NCBI GenBank assembly: GCA_030015575.1
Contig: CM057342.1
Location: forward strand, 262,656,867-262,720,866
From: Agapanthus africanus
Taxonomy: Eukaryota > Streptophyta > Magnoliopsida > Asparagales > Amaryllidaceae
Length of the DNA: 64,000 nucleotides
Direction of reading: 5' to 3'
Shown here in pieces: positions 10,341 through 22,000 of this stretch. The notes below the pieces were generated by a model that saw only the letters and a program-made list of their open reading frames with translations, was not told where the DNA came from and ran no database searches. The first letter of the stretch is position 1. Every line of letters begins with the position of its first letter. The position numbers were made by a program, and so were the translations under genes.

Positions 10341-11280
10341 CGGTGTAATTCTTCTTGACCATAAGTACAGTTTTCAACCTACGACACACAGTGAATGAGT
10401 TTTCAGACTCAAGGGACTTGTACAGAGTATTGTATGATGTCCAGGGTCCGTCAGGACAGAGGGGTTGGTCCTCGTACTATATTCGGTTTACTTATGACTT
10501 CTCTAGTTTTTAGACAGGTGTTTCGTGGAAACACAGGGTCTAAGTTTTGAGGAGTTATAGGTATTTGAATAGAGTAGAGAACCAGGTATAGCAAGTATCG
10601 GGATTCTTCAAAGAGATCGAAGATGTAGATACTTGTGTATGGTATTCAGTTGATAGTAATGATAAAGAGATCTTGCTTCTCTTTCAGGTTACTCATAATT
10701 GGAAGTATTCCTAAGTTGAGTAACGCTGATCGGCCTCCTTCCATTTAGTTGACATGCACTGGAGACAGTTGCATGATTTGAATCTGGTTCAATTAAATCA
10801 GTGCCTCTGGTTCTATATATGATATAGAACAGTTCATATCTTAACGATGTTAAGGTACGGGGAGTTGTCCGGTTTATGATTAAAACCAGACACTGGACAA
10901 CTCAAGGCACGTTTCTGTAATAGCTGTTTGTGGGTTGACCCAGGCTATGACGAGGGTTGATTTTCTACCATCTGGACGAACAATAGCGATATTGTTCTAG
11001 ACTCGCCACAGTTTTATTAAAAATGGATTTTTTCAGAAAAACAGTAGTGGGAGTATGGTAGAACTGGAAGTGATTCCAGAACCACAAACGATTACTGAAG
11101 ATTTGATAAGGAACCTAAAGATTCAATCTGAATTGACATTCCATTGGCCACTCCGCAGATAAGGTGGGTAACTTCAGGCACCCGAGAGGTACTCCGGTAG
11201 CCTCAAGGACGGTGACAGGGAAGTTCTTGTTTACCCACAATTACCATTGCTGTTGTTCCAGGCTGCGAGACCCGGCGGGA
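10340..11280 (+). pseudogene. E4 decayed protease/integrase region of pol
   Basis: Alignment by eye to E2 shows an ACAGTTTTCAACCTACGACA block matching E2's pre-integrase region near 52845-52870. It also shows an integrase-core stretch at about 10480-10590 where E2 encodes the FTNDFSRY...KHKSE segment, and a block at 10855-10900 where E2 encodes VKIWGCP. The linker after integrase is visible at 11030-11130. Stops and small indels occur in every frame, and I do not see the catalytic D-D-E set in any usable frame. Confidence 0.6.
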
Positions 11281-11870
11281 GGATGAGTATAGCGTCGTTC
11301 TAAACTAGTTTTAGAAGTGCACGTCTATATGACTCTGCCAGAGGGTTGTCGTAGTCAGTGGGAGCAGCGGAAGCATTGGTGGACAGGTAGCTTATGTCTA
11401 TTTATAGACTAGAGCAGATGTAGTGGAGAAAGATCATCTATTTCTGACGTGACAGTCATGGGTTTGACTTCATCAGAATAGGGGATGGATCTGTTGAGAA
11501 GGTAGTAGGGTGTGATATCCTGGTATTTGGATGATATACACAGAGTAGGAAAGGAAACTCCTACACTACGATCGGTTATAGTTTGGTCGTCACACAGTTG
11601 TTTCTCCACAAAGGAAATGGATTTTATATCAGACATACTGGTTACTAGATCTATGGTCTTAGATCTAGATTTGGGTGGTTTCCCAATCAGGGTACTTGAC
11701 AGCGTTCTAAGAGTATTTAGGATGGACGACTCCTGGCACGGTAGTGTACCTGCAGGTAATGGAGTCACCCTCTCCAAAGGTGTCTTACAGACTAAAGGGG
11801 AGAGGGACGGGCATGATTGGCAGATCACTTGCTCAGGCAATTGAGTCAATCGTGAGATGTCAAGTACCAC
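11280..11870 (+). pseudogene. E4 decayed reverse transcriptase, YLDDI remnant
   Basis: The frame at 11512-11844 still reads YLDDI (residues 5-9), the copia RT active-site box (usually YVDDI). Further on come FRMDDS and GVTLSK, matching the conserved stretch between RT and RNase H in Angela-type copia. Upstream, at about 11290-11350, a DLEE/LPEG-type stretch is recognisable at nucleotide level. The N-terminal half of RT is missing: the post-integrase linker passes almost directly into it. A 153-codon frame on the opposite strand (11409-11870) is a shadow. Confidence 0.7.
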
Positions 11871-12445
11871 ACCAGATGTTGTTCTTGCACTAGATGCAAT
11901 AACTTGACATTAATCCAATCCTGGAGAAACAGTCGGAAGCAGTTTTAGAACATAAGTGGATGTTCTAGGGAGATGATAACGACAGCCTCATTCAGGAGAC
12001 AGTTATCATTCCAGGCTTCCAAGGTGACATGGACGACAAGAAGGTTGTCAGAGTTATAGTTTTCCTTCTGATGAGGGGCAGTATTTTGGACAGGTGGTCC
12101 AAGGCAATACTGAGGGAGGCATGGCGCGCAGGATACTGATTAAGTTCAGTTGACGATATAGTCTAAGAAGTTTGGATTTGGAGTTCATTTATGAGCTATG
12201 TCCCATCAGACATCCAGACACATTCTAAGACAGGTATTGCTCATTTCGGGAGATAGGTTTCTCCACGAACTTGAGATATAGAGAGACATAGAAAGAAACA
12301 ACTAAGCGGATCCACTCACTGAGGCTATTCCTCGAACGCAATAGTTCCGCAAACGAGCTTTGTGAGACTGACTAGTAGAGGAGTTGGGTGTTCGGTATCA
12401 CACGGGCTGTGAGTATGCGACATCGCAATAATTAGCCTTGAGTGC
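11871..12445 (+). pseudogene. E4 decayed RNase H region
   Basis: Short readable islands remain, such as SNPGE near 11915 and GGATCCACTCACTGAGG near 12310, the place where copia RNase H ends with its ADPLT motif. No continuous frame exists. It ends at the PPT. Confidence 0.55.
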
Positions 12446-12456
12446 AAGTGGGAGAT
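12446..12456 (+). other. E4 polypurine tract
   Basis: AAGTGGGAGAT ends exactly at the first base of the 3' LTR (TGTTGGAG). Confidence 0.9.
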
Positions 12457-14713
12457 TGTTGGAGATAGTGCCCTCAGAGTCAATTATTAGGTCACAGGTA
12501 CGTGATTGTAATGATTGAGGGAGGACCTATCCCAGTAGGACAGTCTTGCTCGAGATGATAGTATGCTATCTGGTTTACCTTTATCATCGTGTACTGCTTT
12601 AGGTGACATGACACGTCGCTATTACACGTTGATAGAGCCCCTAGGATTCTTGCTTGACCACCAGCAGTATGAGGGCGATCATATAAGTGGGAGCTGGGGG
12701 TCTATAAGCTTATCCTTAAAAGGTCCCTAGTCGTGGGAGTTTCGAGACTGGGCATCGATACTCCATTAGTAGACTAGTGTATACAGTCGAGACCCCGACG
12801 AGGGGCGGTGGCCGGTCTCACAAGCCACTGGTGTCAGTTGGATCACCTAAGATGTATACAGGTGCTCATTGGGTTATGAGTACACCGGACAGGACTCGCC
12901 GGGAACATGCTAGTTGGTCATATACCAGACGTCAGATGGCAGTTCCCTGGTGACATGTGTGCAGGTTAGTTCATCGACCTGGGGATCGTCATTTGTCTCG
13001 TGTGAGTTCCCACTGTACTTTGATTACTACCCTACCACGGCTCAAAGGAGTCGTGCAAACAGGTTTTAGTTGGGTACAGTCCCGAGCCACATGGAGGCAG
13101 TGAGCGTATCTTCAGGGGTTCGTCTCTCCCGGTATTGGGGGTGAGGTCGTGCTGTGTCTAGGAGAGCCATTACACAAAGTCCTTGGCCAAGGCAAGGAGA
13201 TTTACTGGTAGGTATTCCAGTAGTATCTCAGGGTGTTCTGGGCTACACTCCGACACGACTTGTACCGCTTTTGGGGGTCTGACTTTTACCAACCCCCTAG
13301 GCCCGCCATGCGATGCTCATAGACGAACGGACCGGACTGCACGGATATTGTCACTGACAGGCTCAGTTGGGTGTCGGGGTGAGCTTCCTCATCGACGTCC
13401 CATTTGGTCAGTACCTGGTAGCCCGTCACGTATTGGCTTATACCTCTGACGTACTAGTGGTTAAATCCACAACCAAGGTGTTGACGAGTCTTTAGAGTCC
13501 CCCACATTCAGTTACTCAGCTTTCGGGCGAAAGGTTGTAGAGGCCGTATGGAGATATGGCAAGGTCCGATCAGATACGTGCGGTATTGCACGGATCAGGA
13601 TCGGACAGTTTGTACTATAGGCCGTATGGTTATATGGCAGGGTTTGATCAGATACGTGCGGTATTGCACGGATCAGGATCGAACAGATATTACTAGCCGG
13701 TTTTGGTATAAGCCGGACCTAGTATAGTACAGTGTAGACTTTGTCTCATTGCATTTGTATTTCGGTCGAAATACAGATGCGGGTGTGTATGCACAGTATC
13801 GGGGTTTTCCTGTAATTTATTACGGGACCGGTTTTATGGAGTTGCCAGTTTGCTTTCCGTTTCGGCCAATTTCCATTGTTCCGTTCATTGGCCGAAGTTT
13901 GGTGGAGGAGGGTTTATTTGCATTGTTGCAAATAGGCATTAGTGGAGGGGTTTCTTTGCATCTTGTTTCATCATGATGGTTTTCATGATGAGCACCATAC
14001 CATGACCTTTTGACTTGATCACTTCATGATAGCTTGACTTTGGATGTCATCATGGTTGTTGTTGATTGGTTAGTGGAGTATGGATTTGGTTGTGATGATA
14101 ATTTCTTTTCACCATTCTTTTTCTCTCATGATTATAGTAGTGGTTGAATCATCCATACACCACACACTCTCTCTCTCCAATCTTACTCCCTCTTTTGTTT
14201 GGCCGGCCATTCCAAATGGTGGGGTTGGATTCATTTTTATGTGTGGCATTTTGTTTCTCATGCTCACTAGAAAAGCCCTCTAGTTCATTTCCAAAAAGTT
14301 CTTCTCTTTTCTTCCACAAAATGGCACAACTCCAAACCCCAAAAATGAGACTCCTTCTCTACGAATTCTACAACGAATCTTGGGCACGTCGAGTAGCCGG
14401 CTTCGTGCCCGAGTTGCCTCGGCATTGAGGTGGGAGCCCGTAAACAAAGTAGGCGATGTGGTGCACTTCCGGCGACGAGGAGGAGACGGGACTTTTCCGC
14501 AGGAGATCGGGACCATGACGAGAAGACCGGAGGACTTGGATCGTCGGTATATATCTATTCCCATTCTTGTAGATAGCTTAGACTAGTTAATGGTTCGATC
14601 CAGGTTACAGTGCGCGGTGGTGCCGGTTTGCTAAGTCCGCAAAAATTTAAGTTATTCACCGCTTCCACATTCCGGCGTCGGATTGACGGCCGGGGCGCCG
14701 CCGTGCACTTACA
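12457..14713 (+). repeat. E4 3' LTR (2257 bp)
   Basis: It has the same length as the 5' LTR at an offset of 7991 bp, and I found no difference by eye. It ends CACTTACA and is followed by the TSD CTGTA. Confidence 0.95.
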
Positions 14714-14718
14714 CTGTA
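14714..14718. other. Target-site duplication of E4, right copy (CTGTA)
   Basis: This is the partner of 4461-4465. E3's internal sequence resumes here in reverse orientation. Confidence 0.95.
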
Positions 14719-16908
14719 ACGTCAAATTCTTCCCCAAACCTGAAAGAAGAATTAGCCGGGATCACCCGAGGAGTAAACCAACTCATCAGTGGGAATCGGG
14801 ATCCAACTATCATCGCATGATAACGTGACGGAATCCGCTCACGTTATCACACTCCAGAAGGTATGCGCATATCTGGCAAGTTTCAGTTTCTTTAGAAACT
14901 CCCGATGTGGATTTTTGCCCCATACTCTTATGACCTTGACGAAGGCCAACATATCATAAGTCACATGTCAAGTTCTACCCGTCATTATTCTGGTTAATTT
15001 GAACCCACCCGTACATACCCTTGACGAAGGCCAAAATAGTAGTACGACTGTCCCAAACCAACGCATCTATCTATGCTGCAGAAAAGTAACAAATAGCTAC
15101 CATACACTATGCCTTGACGAAGGCCAACATACATAGCATGAATACTAAGTGCTACCGTTCTGAAATGATGGAGGGCTACGAATGGTTTCTGACGAAAACC
15201 TTTAACGTAATGAACTTGATATCGTTGAAGGAACTGATAGCTTTATAAAAATATAGTAACGAAAACCTTTGCTAAAGAGGTCACTCCTGGTGAAGGGATC
15301 TCGGCTTTTTCCCCGTGGAATGAGGTGCAGGATATTCCAACTGAATACCACGATGCAAAGCAAAAGTAATCGGCTATAGTGAAGTTATTGCCCTGACGCA
15401 AACTTCTGTCCAAGGGGTCACTCCCGGTGAAGGGATCTCGGCCCTTGCCTCGTCGACTGAGGAGCAGGATATTCCAACTGAATACCATGATGCAAAACAA
15501 AAGTGAACGCCCTTGCAATAACAGCTTTTTGAAAAATGTTCCAACAACATAAGAATAGGTTTGTTTATCTTGCATTGATCTGAATCAACGCAGTCCCATC
15601 AATTGATCACACCACAAAGAACGAAAATAATGACGTATGTATATGCCATCCGCATTCGCCACTGGGTCCCGTCATCACCCGTTAGGTTAGCTAACTAACG
15701 ACAGAGCAGGGATTGGACTAGCGCGGATGCAAAACATATACAACATCTACTAGTATATATATCAATATATAATATTCGCTCAAGGCGTGATAAAAATGCA
15801 ACATCACAGAAATGTAACCAGCATCACAGAACAATACAGATATCTGGGATCCCCGGGTTTCATAGAGCCGCTACTGAAATCCGACATTCCCCTGGTCGTG
15901 TGGATAGCCTGTGCAATGAAAACCTAGACCCCTACGGGCACGGCAAGTTACCCGCCAAAACCTGAAGCGAGGCAGCCCCCTTCAGCAACGTGAATGGACC
16001 ACCCAGCACTTCACGGAATCTGGTAACTTGGGCACCCCTCCTGGGTCAACCTATACCCCCTACGAGTGCGGCGAATAGCCCGCCAATTCTAGAGTGAAGC
16101 CCCCTCCGTCTCAAGGCCATGAGATGCGGGCCCGTTGCCTTCTAGAACCCGGCTATCCGTGCACCCCTCCGTGGGGCAATCCTAGTACAGAAAGTAAAAT
16201 ATACATACAACGGGTACATCGACCTCGACCCGGTCGTGCCCCAAAAGAATAATACAAACAGGCAGTGATGGCAGTCCATATGTCGGACGCTCGCCCCGCA
16301 ATATCAAATGTACATGTAAAACAAAACTGTACTAATATTGCATCCAGGCTATCCCCCACGACTGATCCGCAACATCACAGCACAACACAGAACATCAACG
16401 CGAATGTCACGTTCGTAAATCCGTCTAAAAGGGCTATAGCAGATAGACTGGATTTACCGATCAAATGACATTCACGGTCGCAGATATAATGTAAATACTG
16501 TGAACTAATGTGTTTAAAATATCCGATCGAACAAACTTATCGAAGTGGGCCCCAAGCACTACTGTAGCACTCACAGAAATTCTGGGCCCAAAAAGAATAT
16601 TCCAAAACCCCAATTTCACAGTAAAAAGATCACTGTGGAAAAATGGTGCAGTGAACTCACTGAACTGCGGCGGAACCGCGGCGCCAAGGGGTTTTGGCCG
16701 CGGTTCCGCGGTGGTTCTACAGTATCACTCTACCAAATTTTCACAGATCTCTTAGAATTTCCTGCACAGTATTCTGAAACAACCTGAAAAATTTTTGGAG
16801 CTAAAAAAATTTCGACAGAAACTGATATACATGAAAATGCGGTTTTGGGATTTTTGTTCGATCGAAGCTTTAAACACGTTAGAGCAAGCTAGGCTAAGTT
16901 AATAGCGT
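14719..16908 (-). other. E3 leader (non-coding), continuation
   Basis: This is the leader of E3 read on the - strand. It holds the triplet motif (14934-14951, 15019-15035, 15112-15129; + strand form CCTTGACGAAGGCCAA), the CTTCACCGGGAGTGA tandem repeat (about 15286-15500), the 129-bp-period repeat (about 16000-16190) and a strong GC-rich hairpin at 16670-16709. The 110-codon sense frame at 15243-15575 spans the tandem repeat and has no recognised domain. Confidence 0.75.
16670..16709 (-). other. GC-rich perfect hairpin in E3 leader
   Basis: Arms GCGGAACCGCGGC (16670-16682) and GCCGCGGTTCCGC (16697-16709) are exact reverse complements separated by 14 bases. Equivalent hairpins lie in E6 (34173-34213) and E7 (45893-45939), with weaker versions in E2 (56143-56192) and E4 (6935-6982). 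All lie about 150 to 260 bases downstream of the PBS. Confidence 0.8.
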
Positions 16909-16921
16909 GGTTCTGATACTA
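16909..16921 (-). other. E3 primer-binding site, decayed
   Basis: On the - strand this reads TTAGTATCAGAACCA, against TGGTATCAGAGCC in E4. Two changes fit G-to-A transitions, as expected for an older, methylated copy. Confidence 0.7.
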
Positions 16922-16922
16922 A

Positions 16923-19026
16923 TGTAAGTCCGCGGCGGCGCCCCGGCCGTCGATCCGATGCCGGAATGCGGAAACGAAAAACTTTGCAAACTAGCAAACC
17001 GGCACCACCGCGCACTTTTTACCCGGATCGGGCCATTAACCTAGCTACTAGCAAACTAGAATAAGAGTAGAGAAGTATACCAAGCGATCCGTGTCCTTCG
17101 GTCTTCGTCTCCACTCCAATCTCCCGCAGAATCTCCGTCCGTCACGTCCTCGTCGGAAAGGGCACCACGTAGCCGGGTTTGTTTACGGGCTCCCACCTCT
17201 GGACCGAGGCAACTCGGGCGCGAAGTTGGCTAGCCGACGCGTCCAAGGGATGCTGTAGGCAAGTGTTGAAACCATGTCTCTTTGGGGTAGTGAAGTTGCC
17301 TTAATGGAGGTAGGAATGAAGAACTTTGGAGAGGGATTTTTCTTTTGTTGCAAAAATGGAATAATGAGATAGCATAAAGAATGAGAACCACAATAATCTC
17401 CCTCCCCCTCTCTAGTGGCTGGCCCCTCATCAAAAATGGGTGGAGAAAAAGGAATGAAAATTCAAGTGAGAAATGTGTGAAGATAATGATAAAAAGGTCA
17501 CCACATTTCAACTCCAAAAGCCAAATCAATTTCCAATCCATTTCTAATCTCATTCTAATCTTATTTAATGCAAGCAATGTGATAAGAAAGGAATCTCATG
17601 ATGATAGAAGCCACAAATGCAAGAAACCCCTTCACAATAAGTTATTTGCAAACTTGCAAATAACCCCCTCCATCGGAAAGTCCGGCCGCGAAGGAACAAA
17701 TGAAAACTGGACGGAACGGAATGCAAACTGGCAACTTCAGAAAACTGATCCCGTAATAAATTACGGGAAAACCCCGCTACTGCATATACATGCCTGCATT
17801 TGTATTCCCACTGAACACAAATGCAAAGAGACAAAACTACACTATCTAATACTAGGATCCGGCTTAAACCAAAGCCGGCTAATAAAATCCGTCCGATCAC
17901 AATCCGTGCAATACCGCACGTATCTGATCGAACCCTGCCATATCTCCATATGGCCTCTACAGCGTTTTGCCCGAAACCTGAGTAACTGAGTGTGGTGGAC
18001 TCTAAAGACTCGTCAATACTATGGCTGTAGATTTAACCACTAGCAAGTCAGAGGTATCGGCCATACGTGACGGGCCACCAGCTATTGACCAAAAGGGACG
18101 TCGATGAGCGAACTCATCCTGACACCCTACTGAGCCTGTCAGTGACAATATCCGTACAGTCCGGTCCGTTTGTCTATGAGCATCGCATGGCGGGCCTAGG
18201 GGGTTGGTAAAAGTCAGACCCCCAATAGCGGTACAAGTCGTGTCGGAGTGTAGCCCAGAACACCCTGAGATACTACTGGAATACCTACCAGCAAATCTCC
18301 TGCCTTGGCCAAGGACTTTTCATGTACTGGCTCTCCTAGACACAGCGCGACCTCACCCCCAATACCGGGAGAGACGAACCCGTGCAGATCCGCTCACTGC
18401 CTCTATGTGGCTCGGGACTGTATCCAACTAAAACCTGTTTGCACGTCTCCTTTGAGCGTGGTAGGGTAGTAATCAAAGCACAGTGGGAACTCACACGAGA
18501 CAAATGATGATCTCACGTCGATGAAGTAACCTGTACACATGTCACCAGGGAACTGCTATCTGACGTCAGGTATAATACCAACTAGCAGGTTCCCGGCGAG
18601 TCCTGTCCGGTGTACTCATAACCCATTGAGCACCTGTATACATCTTAGGTGAACCAACTGACACCAGTGGCTTGTGAGACCGGCTACCGCCCCTCATCGA
18701 GGTCTCGAATGTATACACTAGTTTACTCCGGAGTATCGATGCCCTGTCTCGAAACTCCCACGACTAGGGACCTTTTAAGGATGTGCTTATAGACTCCAGC
18801 TCTCACGTATATGATCGCCCTCATACTGCTGGTAGTCAAGCAAGAATCCTAGGGGCTCTATCAACGTGTAATAGCGACTCGTAAGGTCACCTAAAGCAGT
18901 ATATGATGATAAAGATAAACCAGATAGCATACTATCATCTCGAGTAAGACTGTCCAACCGGCATAGGTCCTTCTCAATCATTGCAATCACGTGCCTGAGA
19001 TCCAATAATTGTCTCTGAGGGCACTA
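16923..19026 (-). repeat. E3 5' LTR, interrupted by E5
   Basis: It starts (element end) at TGTAAGTCCGC and runs to GGGCACTA, where E5 is inserted; the last LTR bases are at 51652-51660. It has one copy of the 78-bp module (about 17880-17960), where E4 and E6 have two. The part at about 17290-17640 bears little resemblance to the matching part of E4 or E6. The 202-codon + strand frame at 17381-17989 is antisense to the LTR and has no recognised domain. Confidence 0.9.
19022..19026. other. Target-site duplication of E5, left copy (CACTA)
   Basis: CACTA here and at 51647-51651 bracket E5. Removing E5 restores GGGCACTATATCCAACA, the normal LTR terminus of this family (compare 938-953). Confidence 0.95.
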
Positions 19027-22000
19027 TGTCACGTCCCGAAAGTACGGAACAAGACCGGCACTTAAACTACGAACGTCTCGAGGCGTACGTAATCTAAGTA
19101 AACCGAAAACCCAGAAATCCAAACCAAGAAAAGTAGTAGAGTGAAGGAAACCAATTTAAAACAAGAAGTTTCAATAGCATAAACCGAATTATGCGAGTTT
19201 TTAAAAACATCAAAAATTTCCTGAAAATTTCGGCAGAGTCTCCTTTGTAAATACTGGCCCCCAAACAGGATATAACATGAATAGTATACGAAAACAAAAA
19301 AGGGCATTCCCAAGCTGGAGCTAGCTCTTCGTCAATCGATGGTCACAACCACACAAGCAATATAATATACAATGCCGACGGCGAGGATCAAAACTCAAAA
19401 GGAAACTCAAACCACAAGAAAACCACAGAAAAATAACGCGCGACTTTAAGGTCGAAGAAATAACATCACTGGTCTCTATCTCAAAGTAAATACATGTTTG
19501 GTTGATGGAACTTCTAGATACAACAGAATAATGATATACAAGATATATAATGGGGGTACGATACAATTAAACCCACCTACTAGCAAATCACCCAAATGAA
19601 ACTATGCCCGCAAAGCCGTAATGTAACCTGTACGGCAAACCTGCAAGAAACTGGGGCACAACGGGGGTGAGTTGCCAACTCGTGAATAGAAAAATATCTA
19701 CGAATAGAAATCGCATAAATAACGCAATCCTAGGTCAATGATCATAATATAACCTCAAATATATGTATAACATGCAGCCTATAACAATGGCTAGGGTAAT
19801 ATCTAACCCGAGTGTAATCTCATGTGCCCGTGTCAGTGCCTCAGGTAGCAATATATCATATGAATGAGGTATGAATGCATGAAAACAGAATAAATGTAAA
19901 TGATGAAACTGTTTTCATAATTTAGTGAGATTTCCTTTGTATTTTTAAAATGAGGTATCATAATGAAATCAGCATCAACAGTGTTTAGCATCGACACAAA
20001 ACATAAATCTCAATGTCTCAAAATCTCAGGCTCCGGCTATTCGGACTGGCCTGTATCATCAAATCTCAGTACCTCAATATCTTGAAATCTTAATGTCTCA
20101 ATCTCAATATCTAGGGCACCGTCAGTCCAGACCGGCCCCTACCATCCATCTCAAGACCACGACAGTATCCTCCGGATATCCGACGCGTCGGGTAATATCA
20201 CCGGTAGGTAGTCTTCCCCTTCCAGGCTCATCGTCAACACCACGAGCTTCTTGCCCCAGGGTACCTCACCGGGCCCACCATGTACCCGAAACGGTTCATC
20301 CATCTCATCGAATCGGGTCTCGAAATCCATCAGCAAACTCATGGTGGACGACTTATACATCATGGGAAAACCGCATTTTTTTATTTAAACAGAGTGAAAG
20401 CAGTTTATATATGTTTTGCGGTTTTCCTCCAAATCCAGAAAATATCATAGAAATCCGAATCATCAAAAGCATGTAAAACCATGAATATAAGCATGGGCAT
20501 CCATGAATGCAGCATATAATGAATAACAGTATGCATGAAGTGACAGGTAACAACTACAATGTTTAAACTAGCATATAATGCAAGCAACTAATCATCATGT
20601 CAAAACTACTAGTTAACAAGCTACATTAAGCGATAATATTTTCTAAGGTGTGCGTGACATGGCAATTACCGATGAAGATGTGTGTGAGCCGGCAAGCAAG
20701 TGTATGTGGTACATACGCATCATCGGTAATGGTGCTGGTGTCCTAACAGCATGATATTACCAATGCAATAAGAAATTATAATATAAGTATGCGATGCGGA
20801 GCGAACAGTAATAATGAGCGGAAAACTAGACACAACGATAACTAAACTGCATTATCCTAATATAAGTCCTACAATAGTGCCTTTTGAAATAACACGAATC
20901 GCGGTGTTTTGAAAATAAGGGTTACGGTGTTTTTAGGAAAAGATACGTCTTTTGAAATATCCGTAGAATCTCTTGACCTGTCTTTTAAAATACCCACGAT
21001 TCATAAGCTTTTGAAATAGGTAGGAGTCGAATCTAATCTAACAACTAAACTAAACTAAAGGGCTAAGCTAACAAGCTGGACTACAGGTAAGGAAACCGCC
21101 TAACATCTGAGTCGATATATATACATACCTGTATATATATTAGTCGGTGATCCCGCCTAAATAATATCATATCCGATACCATATCCATAATCAGACATTC
21201 CAAGTCAAGAGTGCGGATCAATCATCAAAATATAGCTCGTACGTAAATCTGTCGTACGGCATCCCCAAATCTGGGTACGGGTCAATATCATATTCATCAC
21301 ACTATTCATCCGGTATCCTTTTTATCAAAGATCATAGCCTAGGGTATTGACCTATCTCTAATACAATACTAATATCCTCAATATAGTCATGATCTGCCTA
21401 CTGATCGACAGTCTCGTACAAACTGATATCATCAGCACATAATCATCAAGGGGTATACATCGCCCAATACGGCCTAGGATCAATATCCTAGCATATCATA
21501 TCTCATATCACGATCACATGTCGACCATTTAATTAATAACACTATTCACCCGTATTGTCGTCCCAAGATCCGCTATAACACCAGGACGTACCTCAAGTAC
21601 GAATCCTGCCATATCACCGAAATCACAATCTCAACACAAAACTCATCAACTCATCTCAAATCCCAAGTATTATCCTCAAATCTGTATGTGAACACATAGT
21701 CCCATACCCATGTGAACACATAACAATATATTCCCGTAAGCACAAATGAAAGAAGAAAGTATCCAAGTATGGGTGGGTGTGTGCAAGTGTGGTGCGACCA
21801 CTACTCTAGGGTTTCGCGATACTAAATCATCCATATTTATCATCAATAAACTCAAACAATAAATTAAACAATATATATATGTGTGTATACGTATTCGTAT
21901 ACATCACCACGAACTGCGGGGGTGCTATACGCCATCCACCCGACTTCTCCCCGTAGATATAAATCTACTCACCTGGTCCTCGCTCGCCGGTGCCGACGTC

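Larger units (their letters stand above)
4466..14713 (+). mobile_element. E4: complete non-autonomous Ty1-copia element (10,248 bp), very young
   Basis: The element has 2257-bp LTRs at both ends, TG...CA termini, a PBS directly after the 5' LTR, a PPT directly before the 3' LTR and a perfect 5-bp TSD CTGTA. By eye the two LTRs are identical, and every short open frame in one recurs at +7991 in the other. The 5.7-kb interior has no frame longer than 166 codons and holds only fossil gag-pol, so it matches the description of a large retrotransposon derivative. The LTR start TGTTGGAGATAGTGCCC and PPT AAGTGGGAGAT resemble the Angela/Tork branch of copia as I know it. Its transposition proteins must have come from elsewhere. 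Confidence 0.95.

Noticed and set aside
11409-11870. 153-codon - strand frame in E4
   Set aside because: It is the shadow of the RT/RNase H fossil, whose sense strand carries YLDDI and the post-RT motif.
5192-14586. Duplicated sets of open frames at 5192-6595 and 13183-14586 suggesting a segmental gene duplication
   Set aside because: The 7991-bp offset equals the distance between the two LTRs of E4, so these are LTR sequence and not genes.
14934-15129. Three spaced short repeats resembling a minimal CRISPR array
   Set aside because: The spacers are recognisable leader sequence shared among copia elements, the unit is only about 17 bp and the DNA is plant nuclear.
17381-17989. 202-codon + strand frame, one of the longest outside E1 and E2
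   Set aside because: It is antisense to E3's 5' LTR, is not open at equivalent length in the LTRs of E4 and E6 and shows no domain or biased composition beyond the LTR's own.
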